A stretch of DNA of 64,000 bases from Leptothrix discophora (GCF_030705305.1 NZ_JAUZEE010000010.1:62001-126000), one strand, 5' to 3'. Counted from the first letter of the stretch, positions 45,775-58,016 are shown. Notes: generated by a model not told the origin, from the letters alone. Numbers and translations: made by a program.

Positions 45775-46268
45775 CAGTCGTCCAGCGTCATCGCGCGGGC
45801 CACCTCGGTCTGGCGGGCCCGGAAGGCGTCCAGCCGGGCCGCGAGGTCGGCATCGCGGTTGGCCAGCAGCGCCACCGCGAACAGCGCCGCGTTGGCCGCG
45901 CCGGCCACACCGATCGCGAAGGTGGCCACCGGGATGCCCTTGGGCATCTGGACGATCGAGTGCAGCGAGTCCACGCCCTGCAGGTGCTTGCTGGCCACCG
46001 GCACGCCGAGCACCGGCACGGGCGTCTTGGCGGCCAGCATGCCGGGCAGGTGCGCGGCCCCGCCGGCGCCGGCGATGATGGCCTGCAGGCCGCGTCCGCG
46101 GGCAGCCTCGGCGTAGGCGAACATGTCGTCGGGCATGCGGTGGGCCGAGACCACGCGTGCCTCGAAGGGCACGGCAAACTCGGTGAGAATCTGGGCCGCC
46201 TGTCGCATGGTGTCCCAATCGCTGTTGGAACCCATGACGATGCCGACCACGGGCGAGGCGCTGTTCAC
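45774..46268 (-). CDS. purE: N5-carboxyaminoimidazole ribonucleotide mutase
   Basis: The 164-residue enzyme has [11 protein letters not shown] near the start, the catalytic SAHRMPDDM and GGAAHLPGM. It converts the PurK product to CAIR. A GTG at 46268 is the start: GGAG lies 6 nt upstream, and the frame extension to 46364 has no family similarity. A TAAAAT -10 box (46302-46297) lies upstream. Confidence 0.94.
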   Translation of the reverse strand: MNSASPVVGIVMGSNSDWDTMRQAAQILTEFAVPFEARVVSAHRMPDDMFAYAEAARGRGLQAIIAGAGGAAHLPGMLAAKTPVPVLGVPVASKHLQGVDSLHSIVQMPKGIPVATFAIGVAGAANAALFAVALLANRDADLAARLDAFRARQTEVARAMTLDD

Positions 46269-46409
46269 TGCAGGCTCCGGGCGAGACAAAGGCGGGATTT
46301 TAGGCGGCGCGTGCCGTCCGCTTGCTTTCCCCGGCACTGCCCTCAAGTCCCGTCGGCTCAACACCCGGCTCTCGCCTCCCCTCCCGCCCCGCTTCCCCTA
46401 GGTGCCGCG

Positions 46410-47354
46410 ATGATCGACATCACCCTCGAGAACTTTGAAACCGAACTGATCCAGGCCTCGTTGCAGCAGCCCGTGCTGCTCGACATCTGGGCGCCCTGGT
46501 GCGGTCCGTGCCGCCAGCTCGGCCCGATGCTGGAACGTCTGGAGACCGCCTACGACGGCCGCTTCACGCTGGCCAAGCTCAACAGCGACGAGGTGCCCGA
46601 GATCGCCGGCCAGCTCAGCCAGATGTTCGGCGTGCGCTCGATCCCGTTCTGCGTGATGTTCAGCAAGGGCCAGCCGGTCGACGGCTTCGTCGGCGCGATC
46701 CCCGAGGCGCAGATCCGCGAGTTCCTCGACAAGCACGTGCCCAGCGAGGCCGAGATCGAGGCCGAAGCCGAGGTCGAGGAAGCCGAGGCACTGGCCGAGG
46801 ACGGCAACGCGGAGGCGGCGCTGGCCAAGCTGCAGGAAGCCGTGGCGATCGACCCGTCCAACGACACCGCCCGCCAGGACTACGTCAAGCTGCTGCTGCA
46901 GGAAGGCCGCGTCAGCGACGCCCGCCGGGCCTGGGAGCCGATGGCGGGCAAGGCCATCGTCGACCAGCGCATCGCCGCGCTGGGCGCCTGGCTGGAGGCC
47001 TGCGAGTCCATGGCCAGCGCCCGCCCGATGGCCGAACTGGACGCCGCCATCGCCGCCAACAAGCGCGACTTCGAGGCCCGCTACGCCCGCGCCCGCCAGC
47101 TCTTCGCGCTGCAGGACCACACCGCCGCGATGGATGAGCTGCTGGAGATCCTGATGCGCGACAAGACCTGGGCGGAAGGCCGCGCTCGCAAGACCTACGT
47201 CGCGATCCTGGAGCTGATGACCAAGCCGGCACCCAAGCCGGTGGCAGCCACCGAGGCCAAGGGCGCGGTCGAGATCGCCGGCAAGACGGCCGCGGTCGCC
47301 AGCGATCCGCTGCTGGACCAGTACCGCCGCAAGCTGAGCATGGCGCTGTTCTGA
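46410..47354 (+). CDS. CnoX/YbbN-like thioredoxin with TPR domain
   Basis: The 314-residue protein has an N-terminal thioredoxin domain with an intact WCGPC (C31, C34), an acidic linker rich in Glu (about 112-130) and C-terminal helical TPR-like repeats (about 130-250) followed by an Ala/Lys tail. In E. coli the homologue CnoX (YbbN) holds oxidised clients for the chaperones DnaK and GroEL; the intact CXXC here suggests redox activity as well. It is divergent from purE and convergent with the TPR gene. Confidence 0.86.
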   Translation: MIDITLENFETELIQASLQQPVLLDIWAPWCGPCRQLGPMLERLETAYDGRFTLAKLNSDEVPEIAGQLSQMFGVRSIPFCVMFSKGQPVDGFVGAIPEAQIREFLDKHVPSEAEIEAEAEVEEAEALAEDGNAEAALAKLQEAVAIDPSNDTARQDYVKLLLQEGRVSDARRAWEPMAGKAIVDQRIAALGAWLEACESMASARPMAELDAAIAANKRDFEARYARARQLFALQDHTAAMDELLEILMRDKTWAEGRARKTYVAILELMTKPAPKPVAATEAKGAVEIAGKTAAVASDPLLDQYRRKLSMALF

Positions 47355-47373
47355 GCCGCGCGCAGCCGGGGAC

Positions 47374-48510
47374 TCAGGCTGCGGCCTTGGGCTCGGCCAC
47401 CGTCGGCCCGAGCCGGTTGCGCTCCAGATCGGCCGCCGCCAGCATCTCCAGCAGCCGGGCGCTGCGGCTGCGATAGAGCTGCAGCGGTGCCTCGGCCTCG
47501 CCCAGGTGACGCGCGCCGATCGCGGCCAGGCCCAGGCGCTCGAACAGCGGCCCCAGCAGCGCATGCGCCACGGCCTGCTCCTCGGGCTCGGTCGCACCGA
47601 GGAAGGCCGATTCGGCCTGCCGGGCCGCCACCAGGGCCTCGTCGCCCTGCCCCAGCGCCAGCAGGCAGGTCGCCCGATCGGCCTGGAACAGGCATTCCGA
47701 AAAAGCCAGGCCCTCACGCAGCGCGCCGTCCAGATGGGCGTCGTACAGGGCCAGTGCGGCCGCATGCTCGCCCAGCGCCGACAGGACCAGCGCCTGCTGC
47801 ATCGGCGTGTGGTGACTCAGGGCCTTGGTGCGCACGTTCAGGTCGAGCTGGCGCGACGAGTCGGTGCCCAGCCGGGCGCGCTTGACCTTGAGGCCGTCGG
47901 GCGTGCCGAAGCGTTCGGTCAGGCGCACCTCCATGACGCGCAGGGCGGCCATGTTGTACATGAGCGAGCTGAGTGCCGCCCCGTCGCCTTCGGCCGTCGC
48001 ATGGGCCCGCGCCTGCAGGTACCAGGGCTGGGCCAGGTCTTCCCGGCCGGCGTAGTGGTAGGCCCCGGCCACGACCGTGCAGGCGCGCGAGCGGGCCGAG
48101 TGGTGGGTGGCGGGCGCCACGGTCAGCGCGATGCGCACATGCTCGATCGTCGCGGCGTAGTCATGGACCCGGAAGTCGAGGTGTGCCAGCCACGCTGCCG
48201 CCAGCGAATGGGCCCGTGGCGCACGCATCTGCGCGGCCTGCACCACCGCCTTGCCGACCCGCTCGCGGGCCCGCAAGCTGACGTTCTCGAAGTAGTCGGC
48301 CAGGCCCTCGGCCAGCCACAGCCAGGCGCCCAGCACGGTCTGCGTGTGGATGTCGCCGAGCTGGCGCAGCTGATGGACCTCGCGGCGCGCCAGGTCCAGC
48401 TCGCCGAGCCGGGCATAGACCACTGCGCGCTCGGCCCGCAGGAAGGGCAGCTCGCGCGGGATGCGGGCCCGCTCGATGGCCTCGTCGAGGTTGCGCAGCA
48501 GTCGGTGCAT
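47374..48510 (-). CDS. TPR-like helical-repeat protein, unknown
   Basis: The 378-residue cytosolic protein has no signal peptide and consists of helical pairs resembling tetratricopeptide repeats (for example AERAVVYARLGELDLARREV, HQALVLSALGEHAAALALYD-like and ADRATCLLALGQGDEALVAARQ). Proteins of this kind often pair with GGDEF or adenylate cyclase domains, but no such domain is present here. It lies downstream of purC in the same direction, 43 bp away. The ATG at 48510 is preferred over an extension to 48612. Confidence 0.72.
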   Translation of the reverse strand: MHRLLRNLDEAIERARIPRELPFLRAERAVVYARLGELDLARREVHQLRQLGDIHTQTVLGAWLWLAEGLADYFENVSLRARERVGKAVVQAAQMRAPRAHSLAAAWLAHLDFRVHDYAATIEHVRIALTVAPATHHSARSRACTVVAGAYHYAGREDLAQPWYLQARAHATAEGDGAALSSLMYNMAALRVMEVRLTERFGTPDGLKVKRARLGTDSSRQLDLNVRTKALSHHTPMQQALVLSALGEHAAALALYDAHLDGALREGLAFSECLFQADRATCLLALGQGDEALVAARQAESAFLGATEPEEQAVAHALLGPLFERLGLAAIGARHLGEAEAPLQLYRSRSARLLEMLAAADLERNRLGPTVAEPKAAA

Positions 48511-48553
48511 GGCGGGTCGCAGTCGGTGGGCTACGGCGCCGCGTGGCGGGCCG

Positions 48554-49468
48554 TCAGGCGGTGAGGCGCTCGAGCGCCTCCCGGTAGGTCGCCGCGGTGT
48601 GGGCGATGACATCGGCCGGCAGCGCCGGTGCGGGCGCCTGCTTGTTCCACGGTTGACCGTCGACGCGGGCCGCCTCCAGCCAGTCGCGCAGGAACTGCTT
48701 GTCGAAGCTCGGCGGGTTGCGGCCCTCGGCCAGCGCCTGCTGGTAGTGCTCGACCGGCCAGTAGCGCGACGAGTCGGGCGTCAGCACCTCGTCCATCAGC
48801 GTCAGCGTGCCGTCGGCAGCGAGGCCGAACTCGAACTTGGTGTCCGCGATGATGATGCCCTTGGTCAGGGCATGTGCCGCGGCCGCCTGGTAGAGCGCGA
48901 TCGAGATCGAACGGATGCGCTCGGCCAGGTCGCTGCCGATGATCTCGGCCATGCGCGCGAGGCTGATGTTCTCGTCGTGGTCGCCCATCTCGGCCTTGGT
49001 GGCCGGCGTGAAGATCGGCTCGGGCAGGCGGTCGGCGTTGCGCAGGCCCTCCGGCAGCGTCACGCCGCAGACGGAGCGGCTGTCCTGGTATTCCTTCCAG
49101 CCACTGCCGGCGAGGTAGCCACGCACGACGGCCTCGACCGGCACGGGCTTCAGGCGCTTGACCAGCATCGAGCGGCCTCGCACGCGATCAGCCTCGTCGG
49201 GCGCGACGACCGAGGTCGGGTCCTCGCCGGTCAGGTGGTTGGGCACGACATGGCCGAGCTTGTCGAACCAGAACTGCGCCATGCGCGTCAGCAGTTCGCC
49301 CTTGCCGGGGATGCCCTCGCCCATGATCACGTCGAAGGCGGAGATGCGGTCGCTGGCGACCATCAGGATGCGGTCCTCGCCGACGGCGTAGTTGTCACGG
49401 ACCTTGCCACGTGCGAGCAGCGGCAGCGAACGGAGGCTGGATTCTTGGAGGGCGGCGGCAGCGGTCAC
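48554..49468 (-). CDS. purC: Phosphoribosylaminoimidazole-succinocarboxamide synthase
   Basis: The 304-residue SAICAR synthetase has [14 protein letters not shown] near the start, [32 protein letters not shown] and TKFEFG. A TACAAT -10 box at 49500-49495 places the transcript start near 49488, so the GTG at 49468 is the probable start and frames further upstream are excluded. fba lies upstream, separated by a terminator. Confidence 0.92.
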   Translation of the reverse strand: MTAAAALQESSLRSLPLLARGKVRDNYAVGEDRILMVASDRISAFDVIMGEGIPGKGELLTRMAQFWFDKLGHVVPNHLTGEDPTSVVAPDEADRVRGRSMLVKRLKPVPVEAVVRGYLAGSGWKEYQDSRSVCGVTLPEGLRNADRLPEPIFTPATKAEMGDHDENISLARMAEIIGSDLAERIRSISIALYQAAAAHALTKGIIIADTKFEFGLAADGTLTLMDEVLTPDSSRYWPVEHYQQALAEGRNPPSFDKQFLRDWLEAARVDGQPWNKQAPAPALPADVIAHTAATYREALERLTA

Positions 49469-49516
49469 GGCTCGATCGGAGGGAAGTTTCACGAATTGTA
49501 GGGGGGCCCTTCCATG

Positions 49517-49542
49517 CAAAAGGCCCGCCGGGTGCGGGCCTT
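49517..49542 (-). terminator. Terminator of the fba transcript
   Basis: Read leftward, AAGGCCCGC (49542-49534) pairs with GCGGGCCTT (49528-49520), loop 5 nt, ending in TTTT. It lies 17 bp before the purC -10 box, separating the two genes. Confidence 0.8.
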
Positions 49543-49606
49543 CCTCATTCGGACGGACGGGAATACGAGGGGCCCAAGCGGCGATGCGCCGGGGCCCGAC
49601 CGCCGT

Positions 49607-50671
49607 TCAGCGCACCTGCTGCGCGAGCGCGCCGGCGGCGTACTGGCGGGCGACCTCGTCCAGCGCGATCGCCTTGATCTTGCCGGCCTGGCCTTCGCAG
49701 CCGAACTCCATGTAGCGCTGCTTGCAGACCAGCCGGGCGGCCTCGCGGGCCGGCTTGAGCCACTCGCGGGCATCGAACTTGTCAGGGTGCTCGGCCATGA
49801 ACTTGCGCACCGCGCCGGTCATCGCCAGGCGGATGTCGGTGTCGATGTTGATCTTGCGCACGCCGAACTTGATGGCCTCCTGGATCTCCTCGACCGGCAC
49901 GCCATAGGTCTCCTTCATCTGGCCGCCGTACTGGTTGATGATGGCCAGCAGCTCCTGCGGCACCGAGGACGAACCGTGCATCACCAGGTGGGTGTTGGGG
50001 ATGCGGGCATGGATCTCCTTGACGCGGCTGATCGCCAGGATGTCGCCGGTGGGCTTGCGGCTGAACTTGTAGGCGCCGTGGCTGGTGCCGATCGCGATGG
50101 CCAGCGCATCGAGCTGGGTCGCCTTGACGAACTGGGCAGCCTCTTCGGGATCGGTCAGCAGCGCGCTGTGGTCGAGCCTGCCGACCGCGCCGACGCCGTC
50201 TTCCTCTCCCGCTTCACCCGTCTCCAGCGAGCCCAGGCAGCCAAGTTCGCCTTCGACCGTCACGCCGACCTGGTGGGCCATGTCGACGACCTTGCGGGTC
50301 ACCTCGACGTTGTAGGCGAAGTCCGCCGGGGTCTTGCCGTCCTCGCGCAGCGAGCCGTCCATCATCACCGAGCCGAAGCCCAGGTTGATCGCGCCCTCGC
50401 AGATCTTCGGGCTGGTGCCGTGGTCCTGGTGCATGACCAGCGGGATGTGCGGATAGGCCTCGACCGCCGCCTGGATCAGGTGCTTGATGAAGCTCTCGCC
50501 AGCGTACTTGCGGGCGCCGGCGCTGGCCTGCAGGATGACCGGGGCGCCGACCTCGTCGGCCGCGGCCATGACGGCCTGGACCTGTTCGAGGTTGTTGACG
50601 TTGAACGCCGGGATGCCATAGCCGTTTTCGGCGGCATGGTCGAGCAGCTGGCGCATCGAGACGAGTGGCAT
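49607..50671 (-). CDS. fba: Class II fructose-bisphosphate aldolase, Calvin-cycle subtype
   Basis: The 354-residue zinc aldolase has [13 protein letters not shown] and [24 protein letters not shown], the latter insert being typical of the CbbA-like group, then MHGSSSVP and NIDTDIRLA. It works in glycolysis, gluconeogenesis and, where present, the Calvin cycle. No other cbb genes are in the window. It lies between pyk and purC, all leftward, with a terminator after it. Confidence 0.95.
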   Translation of the reverse strand: MPLVSMRQLLDHAAENGYGIPAFNVNNLEQVQAVMAAADEVGAPVILQASAGARKYAGESFIKHLIQAAVEAYPHIPLVMHQDHGTSPKICEGAINLGFGSVMMDGSLREDGKTPADFAYNVEVTRKVVDMAHQVGVTVEGELGCLGSLETGEAGEEDGVGAVGRLDHSALLTDPEEAAQFVKATQLDALAIAIGTSHGAYKFSRKPTGDILAISRVKEIHARIPNTHLVMHGSSSVPQELLAIINQYGGQMKETYGVPVEEIQEAIKFGVRKINIDTDIRLAMTGAVRKFMAEHPDKFDAREWLKPAREAARLVCKQRYMEFGCEGQAGKIKAIALDEVARQYAAGALAQQVR

Positions 50672-50893
50672 GGTGGGAACCTCAGGGAGTGGATGGAACC
50701 GGCAGGCAACGCGGCACCTTATCGATGCGGCAGGGCCACCGACTCCGGGGGAACCCCGCTTCCGGCCGCCGCCTCCGCAGAATGAAACCGCGTTGTAACT
50801 CGCACGATTCTAGGGTCCGGTCCACGCGAACCCGAGCGTGTCCCCATCGCCAACATCCCACCTCGGCCGGCGTGTGCGCAGCCGTCAACGAAA

Positions 50894-50917
50894 AAGGCCG
50901 CCCGGGTGGGCGGCCTT
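50894..50917 (-). terminator. Terminator of pyk
   Basis: Read leftward, AAGGCCGCCC (50917-50908) pairs with GGGCGGCCTT (50903-50894), loop 4 nt, and TTT follows. The region 50672-50893 holds the fba promoter; TAGAAT at 50812-50807 is a possible -10. Confidence 0.8.
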
Positions 50918-50949
50918 GAGGGCGTGGCGCGTGGCGCCGATCGGACGGA

Positions 50950-52380
<1,431 letters not shown>

Positions 52381-52535
52381 GGGGCGGTCTCCTGGGGGTC
52401 GTTCACCGCGTCAGGGCCTCGTCAGCGACGGGCTGCAAGGGGGCCACAGCGGTGTGGCGGCGGATTATCAGCCTGACTCTGGAACAACGAGGTTACGAGC
52501 GACGCCCGGCCCCGTTGTCCCGCCCGCACAGGGGC

Positions 52536-54830
52536 TCAGCGGCGCGAGGCCGCCGCGTCCGCCACCGCCAGCGCGGTCATGTTGACGACGCGGCGCATCG
52601 ACGCCGACGGCGTCAGGATGTGCACCGGCGCGGCCGCGCCCAGCAGGATCGGGCCGACCGTGACGCCCTTGCCCGAGGTCATCTTCAGCACGTTGAACAG
52701 GATGTTCGCGGCGTCGATGTTGGGCAGCACCAGCAGGTTGGCCGCGCCAGTCAGGCGGCTGTCGGGCAGGATGTTGTGGCGCAGCTTCTCCGACAGCGCG
52801 GCGTCGCCGTGCATCTCGCCATCGCACTCGATCTGCGGGTTGCGGGCCACGAACAGGTCGCGGGCCGCACGCACCCGCTTCGCCGACGGCCGGCTCGACG
52901 AGCCGAACATCGAGTGCGACAGGAAGGCCACCTTGGGCGGCACGCCGAAGCGGCGCACTTCCTCGGCCGCCATGCGGGCGATCTCGGCCAGTTCCTCGGC
53001 GCTCGGCTGCTCGTTGATGAAGGTGTCGGTGATGAAGAGGTTGTGCTCCTCCAGCATCAGCGCGTTCATCGTCGCCATGGTCTGCACGCCGGCCTGCGCG
53101 CCGATGACCGCCTTGACATGCTCGAAGTGGCTGTCGAAGCGGCCGTGCAGGCCGCACAGCATCGCGTCGGCATCGCCGCGGCGCAGCAGCAGCGCCGAGA
53201 TCAGCGTGGTCGAGCGCCGCACCGCCGCCTTGGCCGCCTCGGGCGAGACGCCCTCGCGGCCCATCAGGCGGTGGTAGTCCTCCCAGCAGGCGCGGAAGCG
53301 CGGATCGTCTTCCGGATCGACCACCTCGAAGTCGGTACCGGCCTTCAGGCGCAGGCCGGCGCGCTCGATGCGCATCTGGATGACGTTGGGGCGGCCGACC
53401 AGGATGGGCTTGGCCATGCCCTCGGCCAGCACGGCCTGGACCGCACGCAGCACGCGCTCGTCCTCGCCCTCGGCGTAGACCACGCGCGAGGGCGCGCGCT
53501 TGGCGGCGGCGAAGACCGGGCGCATGAACATGCCGGTCTGGTAGACGTAGCGGGTCAGCGACTCGCGGTAGGCGTCGAGGTCCTCGATCGGCCGCGTGGC
53601 CACGCCGGACTCGGCAGCCGCGCGCGCCACGGCCGGCGCGATGCGCAGGATCAGGCGGGCGTCGAAGGGCTTGGGGATGATGTATTCGGGGCCGAACTGC
53701 AGTTCCTGGCCGGCGTAGGCGGCGGCCACCTCGTCGCTGGTCTCCTCCTTGGCCAGCGCGGCGATCTCGCGCACGCAGGCGAGCTTCATCGCTTCGGTGA
53801 TGCGGGTCGCGCCGCAGTCCAGCGCACCCCGGAAGATGTAGGGGAAGCACAGCACGTTGTTGACCTGGTTCGGGTAGTCCGAACGTCCGGTCGCGACGAT
53901 GCAGTCGGGCTTGGCCTGGCGCGCCAGCTCGGGGCGGATCTCCGGCTCGGGATTGGCCAGCGCCAGGATGATGGGCTTGTCGGCCATGGTGGCGACCATC
54001 TCCGGCGACAGCACGCCGGCGGCCGAGCAGCCCAGGAAGACGTCGGCTCCGGCGATGACCTCGGCCAGCGTCTTCAGTTCGGTGGACTGGCAGTAGCGCT
54101 GCTTGGACTCGTCGAGCTTGTCGCCGCGGCCGGCTCGGATCACGCCCTTGGAGTCGCAGACGAAGATGTTCTCGATCCGCACGCCCAGGCCGACCATCAG
54201 GTCCAGGCAGGCGATGGCCGCCGCGCCAGCGCCGGAGACCACCAGCCTGACCTCGCCGATGCGCTTGCCGACCAGTTCCAGTCCGTTGAGCAGGGCCGCG
54301 CCGGAGATGATCGCGGTGCCGTGCTGGTCGTCGTGGAAGACCGGGATCTGCATGCGCTCGCGCAGCTTCTTCTCGATGTAGAAGCACTCCGGCGCCTTGA
54401 TGTCCTCGAGGTTGATGCCGCCCAGCGTCGGCTCCAGCGAGGCAATGATGTCGACGAGCTTGTCCGGATCGCGCTCGGCCAGCTCGATGTCGAACACGTC
54501 GATGCCGGCGAACTTCTTGAACAGGCAGCCCTTGCCCTCCATCACCGGCTTGCCGGCCAGCGGGCCGATGTCGCCCAGGCCCAGCACGGCGGTGCCGTTG
54601 GTCACCACGCCGACGAGGTTGCCGCGCGAGGTGTACTCGGCGGCCTTGCTTGGGTCGGCCTGGATGTCGAGGCAGGCGTAGGCGACACCCGGCGAATAGG
54701 CCAGCGACAGGTCGCGCTGGTTCATCAGCGGCTTCAGCGGCGTCACCGAAATCTTGCCGCGCACGGGCGAGCGGTGATATTCGAGCGCGGCTTCGCGCAG
54801 GGCTTGTTCGGCGGGGGTCAGGGCTGCCAT
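52536..54830 (-). CDS. maeB: NADP-dependent malic enzyme with phosphotransacetylase-like domain
   Basis: The 764-residue protein joins a malic enzyme domain (about 1-430; [47 protein letters not shown]) to a C-terminal phosphotransacetylase-like domain (about 440-764; [35 protein letters not shown]). In known MaeB proteins the second domain regulates activity by acetyl-CoA. It oxidatively decarboxylates malate to pyruvate giving NADPH. It lies between pgk and pyk. Confidence 0.95.
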   Translation of the reverse strand: MAALTPAEQALREAALEYHRSPVRGKISVTPLKPLMNQRDLSLAYSPGVAYACLDIQADPSKAAEYTSRGNLVGVVTNGTAVLGLGDIGPLAGKPVMEGKGCLFKKFAGIDVFDIELAERDPDKLVDIIASLEPTLGGINLEDIKAPECFYIEKKLRERMQIPVFHDDQHGTAIISGAALLNGLELVGKRIGEVRLVVSGAGAAAIACLDLMVGLGVRIENIFVCDSKGVIRAGRGDKLDESKQRYCQSTELKTLAEVIAGADVFLGCSAAGVLSPEMVATMADKPIILALANPEPEIRPELARQAKPDCIVATGRSDYPNQVNNVLCFPYIFRGALDCGATRITEAMKLACVREIAALAKEETSDEVAAAYAGQELQFGPEYIIPKPFDARLILRIAPAVARAAAESGVATRPIEDLDAYRESLTRYVYQTGMFMRPVFAAAKRAPSRVVYAEGEDERVLRAVQAVLAEGMAKPILVGRPNVIQMRIERAGLRLKAGTDFEVVDPEDDPRFRACWEDYHRLMGREGVSPEAAKAAVRRSTTLISALLLRRGDADAMLCGLHGRFDSHFEHVKAVIGAQAGVQTMATMNALMLEEHNLFITDTFINEQPSAEELAEIARMAAEEVRRFGVPPKVAFLSHSMFGSSSRPSAKRVRAARDLFVARNPQIECDGEMHGDAALSEKLRHNILPDSRLTGAANLLVLPNIDAANILFNVLKMTSGKGVTVGPILLGAAAPVHILTPSASMRRVVNMTALAVADAAASRR

Positions 54831-54902
54831 GGTGTGTGTCTCCGGAGGTCGGATGTTCTTCGCGGGGCGCGAAGATTACAGCGCAGGCACACACATCGCA
54901 TG

Positions 54903-54989
54903 CCCGGAAACGCCCGCAGGAGGGCTGTTTCCGGGGTTCATGTCAGCTTCCCGCAAGGGCCATGCACAAGTCGCATGGGTTACGGGAAG
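54903..54989. repeat. Two strong stem-loops in the pgk-maeB gap
   Basis: Structure 1: CCCGGAAAC (54903-54911) with GTTTCCGGG (54927-54935), extended inside by GCCC/GGGC (54912-54915 and 54922-54925) with one bulge. Structure 2: CTTCCCG (54947-54953) with CGGGAAG (54983-54989), and inside it CCATGC (54960-54965) with GCATGG (54973-54978). Neither has a U-run. A TGTAAT -10 candidate for maeB lies at 54879-54874. Confidence 0.65.
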
Positions 54990-55035
54990 GCCGTTCAGGA
55001 CCGGCGGGCGCCGGCCGTCTCGGACCGTCGCGGGA

Positions 55036-56229
55036 TCAGCTTTCGGCGCGCTTGCCGAGGATCTCGAAGGCCGGCAGGGTCTTGCCCTCGAGCACTTCCA
55101 GGAACGCGCCGCCGCCGGTCGAGATGTAGCTGACGTCCTTCTCGATGCCGTACTTGGCGATGGCCGCCAGCGTGTCGCCGCCGCCGGCGATGCTGAAGGC
55201 GTCGCTCGTCGCGATGGCCTGCGCGATGGCCTCGGTGCCGCCGGCGAAGGCGTCGAACTCGAACACGCCGACCGGACCGTTCCAGACGATGGTGCCGGCC
55301 GCCGCCAGCTGGTCGGCCAGGATCCGCGCGGTCTTCGGACCGATGTCGAGGATCAGGTCGTCGTCCTCGACCGCGTCGGCGGCCTTGACCGTCGCCTCGG
55401 CGTCGGCGGCGAAGCGCTTGGCGCAGACCACGTCGACGGGGATCGGCACCTCGGCGCCACGCGCCTTCATCGCCTCGATCACGGCACGCGCCTCGCCCAG
55501 CAGGTCGGGCTCGGCCAGGCTCTTGCCGATCTTCAGGCCGGCGGCCAGCATGAAGGTGTTGGCGATGCCACCGCCAACGATCAGGCCGTCGACGTTCTTC
55601 GCCAGCGCCTGCAGGATGGTCAGCTTGGTGCTGACCTTGCTGCCCGCGACGATCGCCACCAGGGGGCGCTTCGGCTGGGCCAGCGCGCGGCCGATGGCGT
55701 CGATCTCGGCGGCCAGCAGCGGACCGGCGCAGGCGACCTTGGCGTACTGGGCGATGCCGTAGGTCGAGGCCTCGGCGCGGTGCGCGGTGCCGAAGGCGTC
55801 GTGCACGAAGACGTCGCACAGCGCGGCCATCTGGCGAGCCAGCGCCTCGTTGTTCTTCTTCTCGCCCTTGTTGAGGCGGCAGTTCTCCAGCATCACCAGC
55901 TGGCCCGGCGCGACCTGCACGCCATCGACCCAGTTGGCGATGACCGGGATCTCGCGGCCCATCAGCTCGCCCATGCGCGCAGCGACCGGCGCGAGGCTGT
56001 CCTCGGGCTTGAACTCGCCCTCGGTCGGGCGACCCAGGTGGCTGGTCACCATCACCGCGGCGCCGGCCTTCAGGGCCATCTCGATGCAGGGGATCGAGGC
56101 GCGGATGCGGGTGTCCTCGGTGATGCGGCCGGCATCGTCCTGCGGCACGTTCAGGTCGGCGCGGATGAACACGCGCTGGCCCGCCAGCTGGCCGGCGGCG
56201 ATCAGGTCGTAAAGGCGCTTGATCTTCAT
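55036..56229 (-). CDS. pgk: Phosphoglycerate kinase
   Basis: The 397-residue glycolytic kinase has [13 protein letters not shown] near the start, [63 protein letters not shown] and the C-terminal GGGDTLAAI. All canonical motifs are present and the length is normal. It heads a leftward series pgk, maeB, pyk, fba and purC, but each has its own terminator or long gap. Confidence 0.97.
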   Translation of the reverse strand: MKIKRLYDLIAAGQLAGQRVFIRADLNVPQDDAGRITEDTRIRASIPCIEMALKAGAAVMVTSHLGRPTEGEFKPEDSLAPVAARMGELMGREIPVIANWVDGVQVAPGQLVMLENCRLNKGEKKNNEALARQMAALCDVFVHDAFGTAHRAEASTYGIAQYAKVACAGPLLAAEIDAIGRALAQPKRPLVAIVAGSKVSTKLTILQALAKNVDGLIVGGGIANTFMLAAGLKIGKSLAEPDLLGEARAVIEAMKARGAEVPIPVDVVCAKRFAADAEATVKAADAVEDDDLILDIGPKTARILADQLAAAGTIVWNGPVGVFEFDAFAGGTEAIAQAIATSDAFSIAGGGDTLAAIAKYGIEKDVSYISTGGGAFLEVLEGKTLPAFEILGKRAES

Positions 56230-56322
56230 GGGTCTAGCCTCGTTTCAGAAGTGGGAAGGTTGGAAGTTCAGGATTCCGGGGGCTTGTTCTGGATGCGGGA
56301 TTCGATCGGACCTGGCCGGGCC

Positions 56323-56652
56323 TCACCAGCCCAGGCCGATGCGCAGCGGCAGGAAGACGGCCATGCCGACCAGGATGGTGCCGAGCATGCCGCGCCGCAG
56401 GACGAACCAGGCGATGCCGGCCACCGCGCCGACCACGCGGGCATCGGCCAGCGTCCGGATCAGCTGACCCTGCGTCAGCAGCACCTCGGGCACGACGACC
56501 GCCACCAGCGCGGCCAGCGGCGCGAACTTCAGCGCCCGCTTGCTCCAGGCCGGCAGCGGGAGTTCCTCGCGCGGCATCAGCAGCAGGCCGCGCGCGACGA
56601 AGGTGACGACCCCCATGCCGAGGATGGTGAGGGCGGTGGTCCAGGCGTCCAT
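56323..56652 (-). CDS. AzlD-type branched-chain amino acid exporter subunit
   Basis: The 109-residue membrane protein has three or four helices and the AzlD features LTILGMGVVTFVARGLLL and LKFAPLAALVAVVVPEVL. With AzlC it forms an exporter of branched-chain amino acids and analogues (the AzlCD/YgaZH type). The ATG at 56652 lies 19 bp after the azlC stop; a longer frame to 56727 inside azlC is not needed. Confidence 0.85.
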   Translation of the reverse strand: MDAWTTALTILGMGVVTFVARGLLLMPREELPLPAWSKRALKFAPLAALVAVVVPEVLLTQGQLIRTLADARVVGAVAGIAWFVLRRGMLGTILVGMAVFLPLRIGLGW

Positions 56653-56671
56653 GTGGCAGGCGTTCCCGTGG

Positions 56672-57439
56672 TCAGGCGGCGGCGTCGGGCGCGGCGTCCT
56701 TGCCGACGCGACGGCCCGCGCCGCCATCGCCGTCCATCATCAGCCCGGCGGCGACGGCAGCGGCGACCGCCACGATGATGTGCAGCTTGTACGGCAAGGC
56801 GAAGGCGGCCAGCGCCGCCAGCCCGGCCACCGCCGCCGCGACCCAGGTGGCGCGGTCGACCAGCAGCGTGCAGGTCAGGCCGATCAGCGCCAGCGTGCCA
56901 GCGAAGCCCAGGCCCCAGGCCGGCGGCACCGAATCGGCCAGCACGATGCCGGCGATCGACGGGATCTGCCAGGTGATCCACATCAGGGAGATGCCACCCA
57001 GGAAGTAAGGCACCTGGCGCGGGTCGGGCTCCGGCTCGGGCCAGGCCTTCAGGAAGACGACGTAGTTGAGGTCGGCGGCGAAATAGGCCATCGACAGGCG
57101 TTTCGCGCGGCTCAGGCCGCCGAAGTACCAGCGCCACTGCGCGCTGTAGATGACGAATCGCAGGTTGACGACGAAGGACGTCAGCCAGACCACCCACATG
57201 GGCGCGCCGACCGCCAGCAGTGGCAGCGAGGCGAGCTGCGACGAGCCGGCGAACACGACCAGGCTCATCAGCAGCGCGAGCGGGATGTCCAGCCCACTCT
57301 TGATCATCGCCACGCCGGTGACCAGGCCCCAGGCCGCGATGCCCGGCGTCATCGGCAACAGGTCGTGCATGCCGCGCCGGAACTGGGGGTCGGCCAGCAG
57401 GTGGGTCAGGTCGGAGCGCCAGGAGGCCAGTCGGGACAT
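56672..57439 (-). CDS. AzlC-type branched-chain amino acid exporter, large subunit
   Basis: The 255-residue membrane protein has about seven helices and the family motifs MTPGIAAWGLVTGVAM, LVVFAGSSQLASLPLL and NLRFVIYSAQ. It partners the AzlD-type protein. A GACAAT hexamer with an upstream TG lies 6 nt before the ATG at 57439. The C-terminal 20 residues are polar. Substrate range is inferred from YgaZH and AzlCD. Confidence 0.88.
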   Translation of the reverse strand: MSRLASWRSDLTHLLADPQFRRGMHDLLPMTPGIAAWGLVTGVAMIKSGLDIPLALLMSLVVFAGSSQLASLPLLAVGAPMWVVWLTSFVVNLRFVIYSAQWRWYFGGLSRAKRLSMAYFAADLNYVVFLKAWPEPEPDPRQVPYFLGGISLMWITWQIPSIAGIVLADSVPPAWGLGFAGTLALIGLTCTLLVDRATWVAAAVAGLAALAAFALPYKLHIIVAVAAAVAAGLMMDGDGGAGRRVGKDAAPDAAA

Positions 57440-57445
57440 CCGGCG

Positions 57446-57451
57446 ATTGTC
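57446..57451 (-). promoter_or_regulatory. Extended -10 element of azlC, 6 nt from the start codon
   Basis: Read leftward, TGTGACAAT ends at 57446; GACAAT (57451-57446) with the extended TGn is a plausible -10 box, and the ATG begins at 57439. Confidence 0.45.
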
Positions 57452-57536
57452 ACATCGGCTCCCGTGTCGGAGCCACGCGCAGCGGTACGTCGCGGGTACG
57501 GAACGCGCGGGGCCGGTCGCGCTGGCCGGGTCCGCA

Positions 57537-58016
57537 TCAATGCGTGGTCGACTGGCGCGGCGTCGCGGCGCGCGCGGTGTGTACCGGCGGTGCGGCGTTC
57601 GGACCGGCGTCGCCGTGGCTGTTCTTCGGCGCGCTGCCTTCGGGCTTGTCGGCCGGGTTCGCATGCGCATCCGCCGGGGCCGCGCCCTCGCCACCCTCGG
57701 GCGCGGAGGCCGGATCGGGCGCGGGCCTGGCGGTCTTGCGCGGGACGACCGGGGCGATGCCCTCGATCTTGTTCTCGCGCATGTACTCGTCCATCTCGCG
57801 CCAGCCGGCGTAGACCGCCGCCTTGGTCGCCTTCGGATTGAGCGTGTAGCAGTCCTCGATGGCGCGCATCGCATGCCGGCAGGCGCTGCCGATGGCCATG
57901 CCGTCTGCCTCCTTGCGGGCGGCGGCGGCCGTGCCGCTCTCGATGCCGAGGGCGTCGCAGCCGACCATGAGGCCGGCGGCCAGGAGCAGGGAAATCAGGG
58001 TGAGGATGCGGCGCAT
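57537..58016 (-). CDS. Small lipoprotein, unknown
   Basis: The 159-residue protein has a lipoprotein signal (LLAAGLMVGC, C19), then a folded segment with two cysteines (ACRHAMRAIEDC, possibly disulfide-linked) and helices (AAVYAGWREMDEYMRENK), then a disordered Pro/Ala/Asp tail. I know no family for it. It is likely anchored in the outer membrane. The ATG at 58016 gives a normal signal; the longer frame to 58178 is rejected. Confidence 0.75.
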   Translation of the reverse strand: MRRILTLISLLLAAGLMVGCDALGIESGTAAAARKEADGMAIGSACRHAMRAIEDCYTLNPKATKAAVYAGWREMDEYMRENKIEGIAPVVPRKTARPAPDPASAPEGGEGAAPADAHANPADKPEGSAPKNSHGDAGPNAAPPVHTARAATPRQSTTH

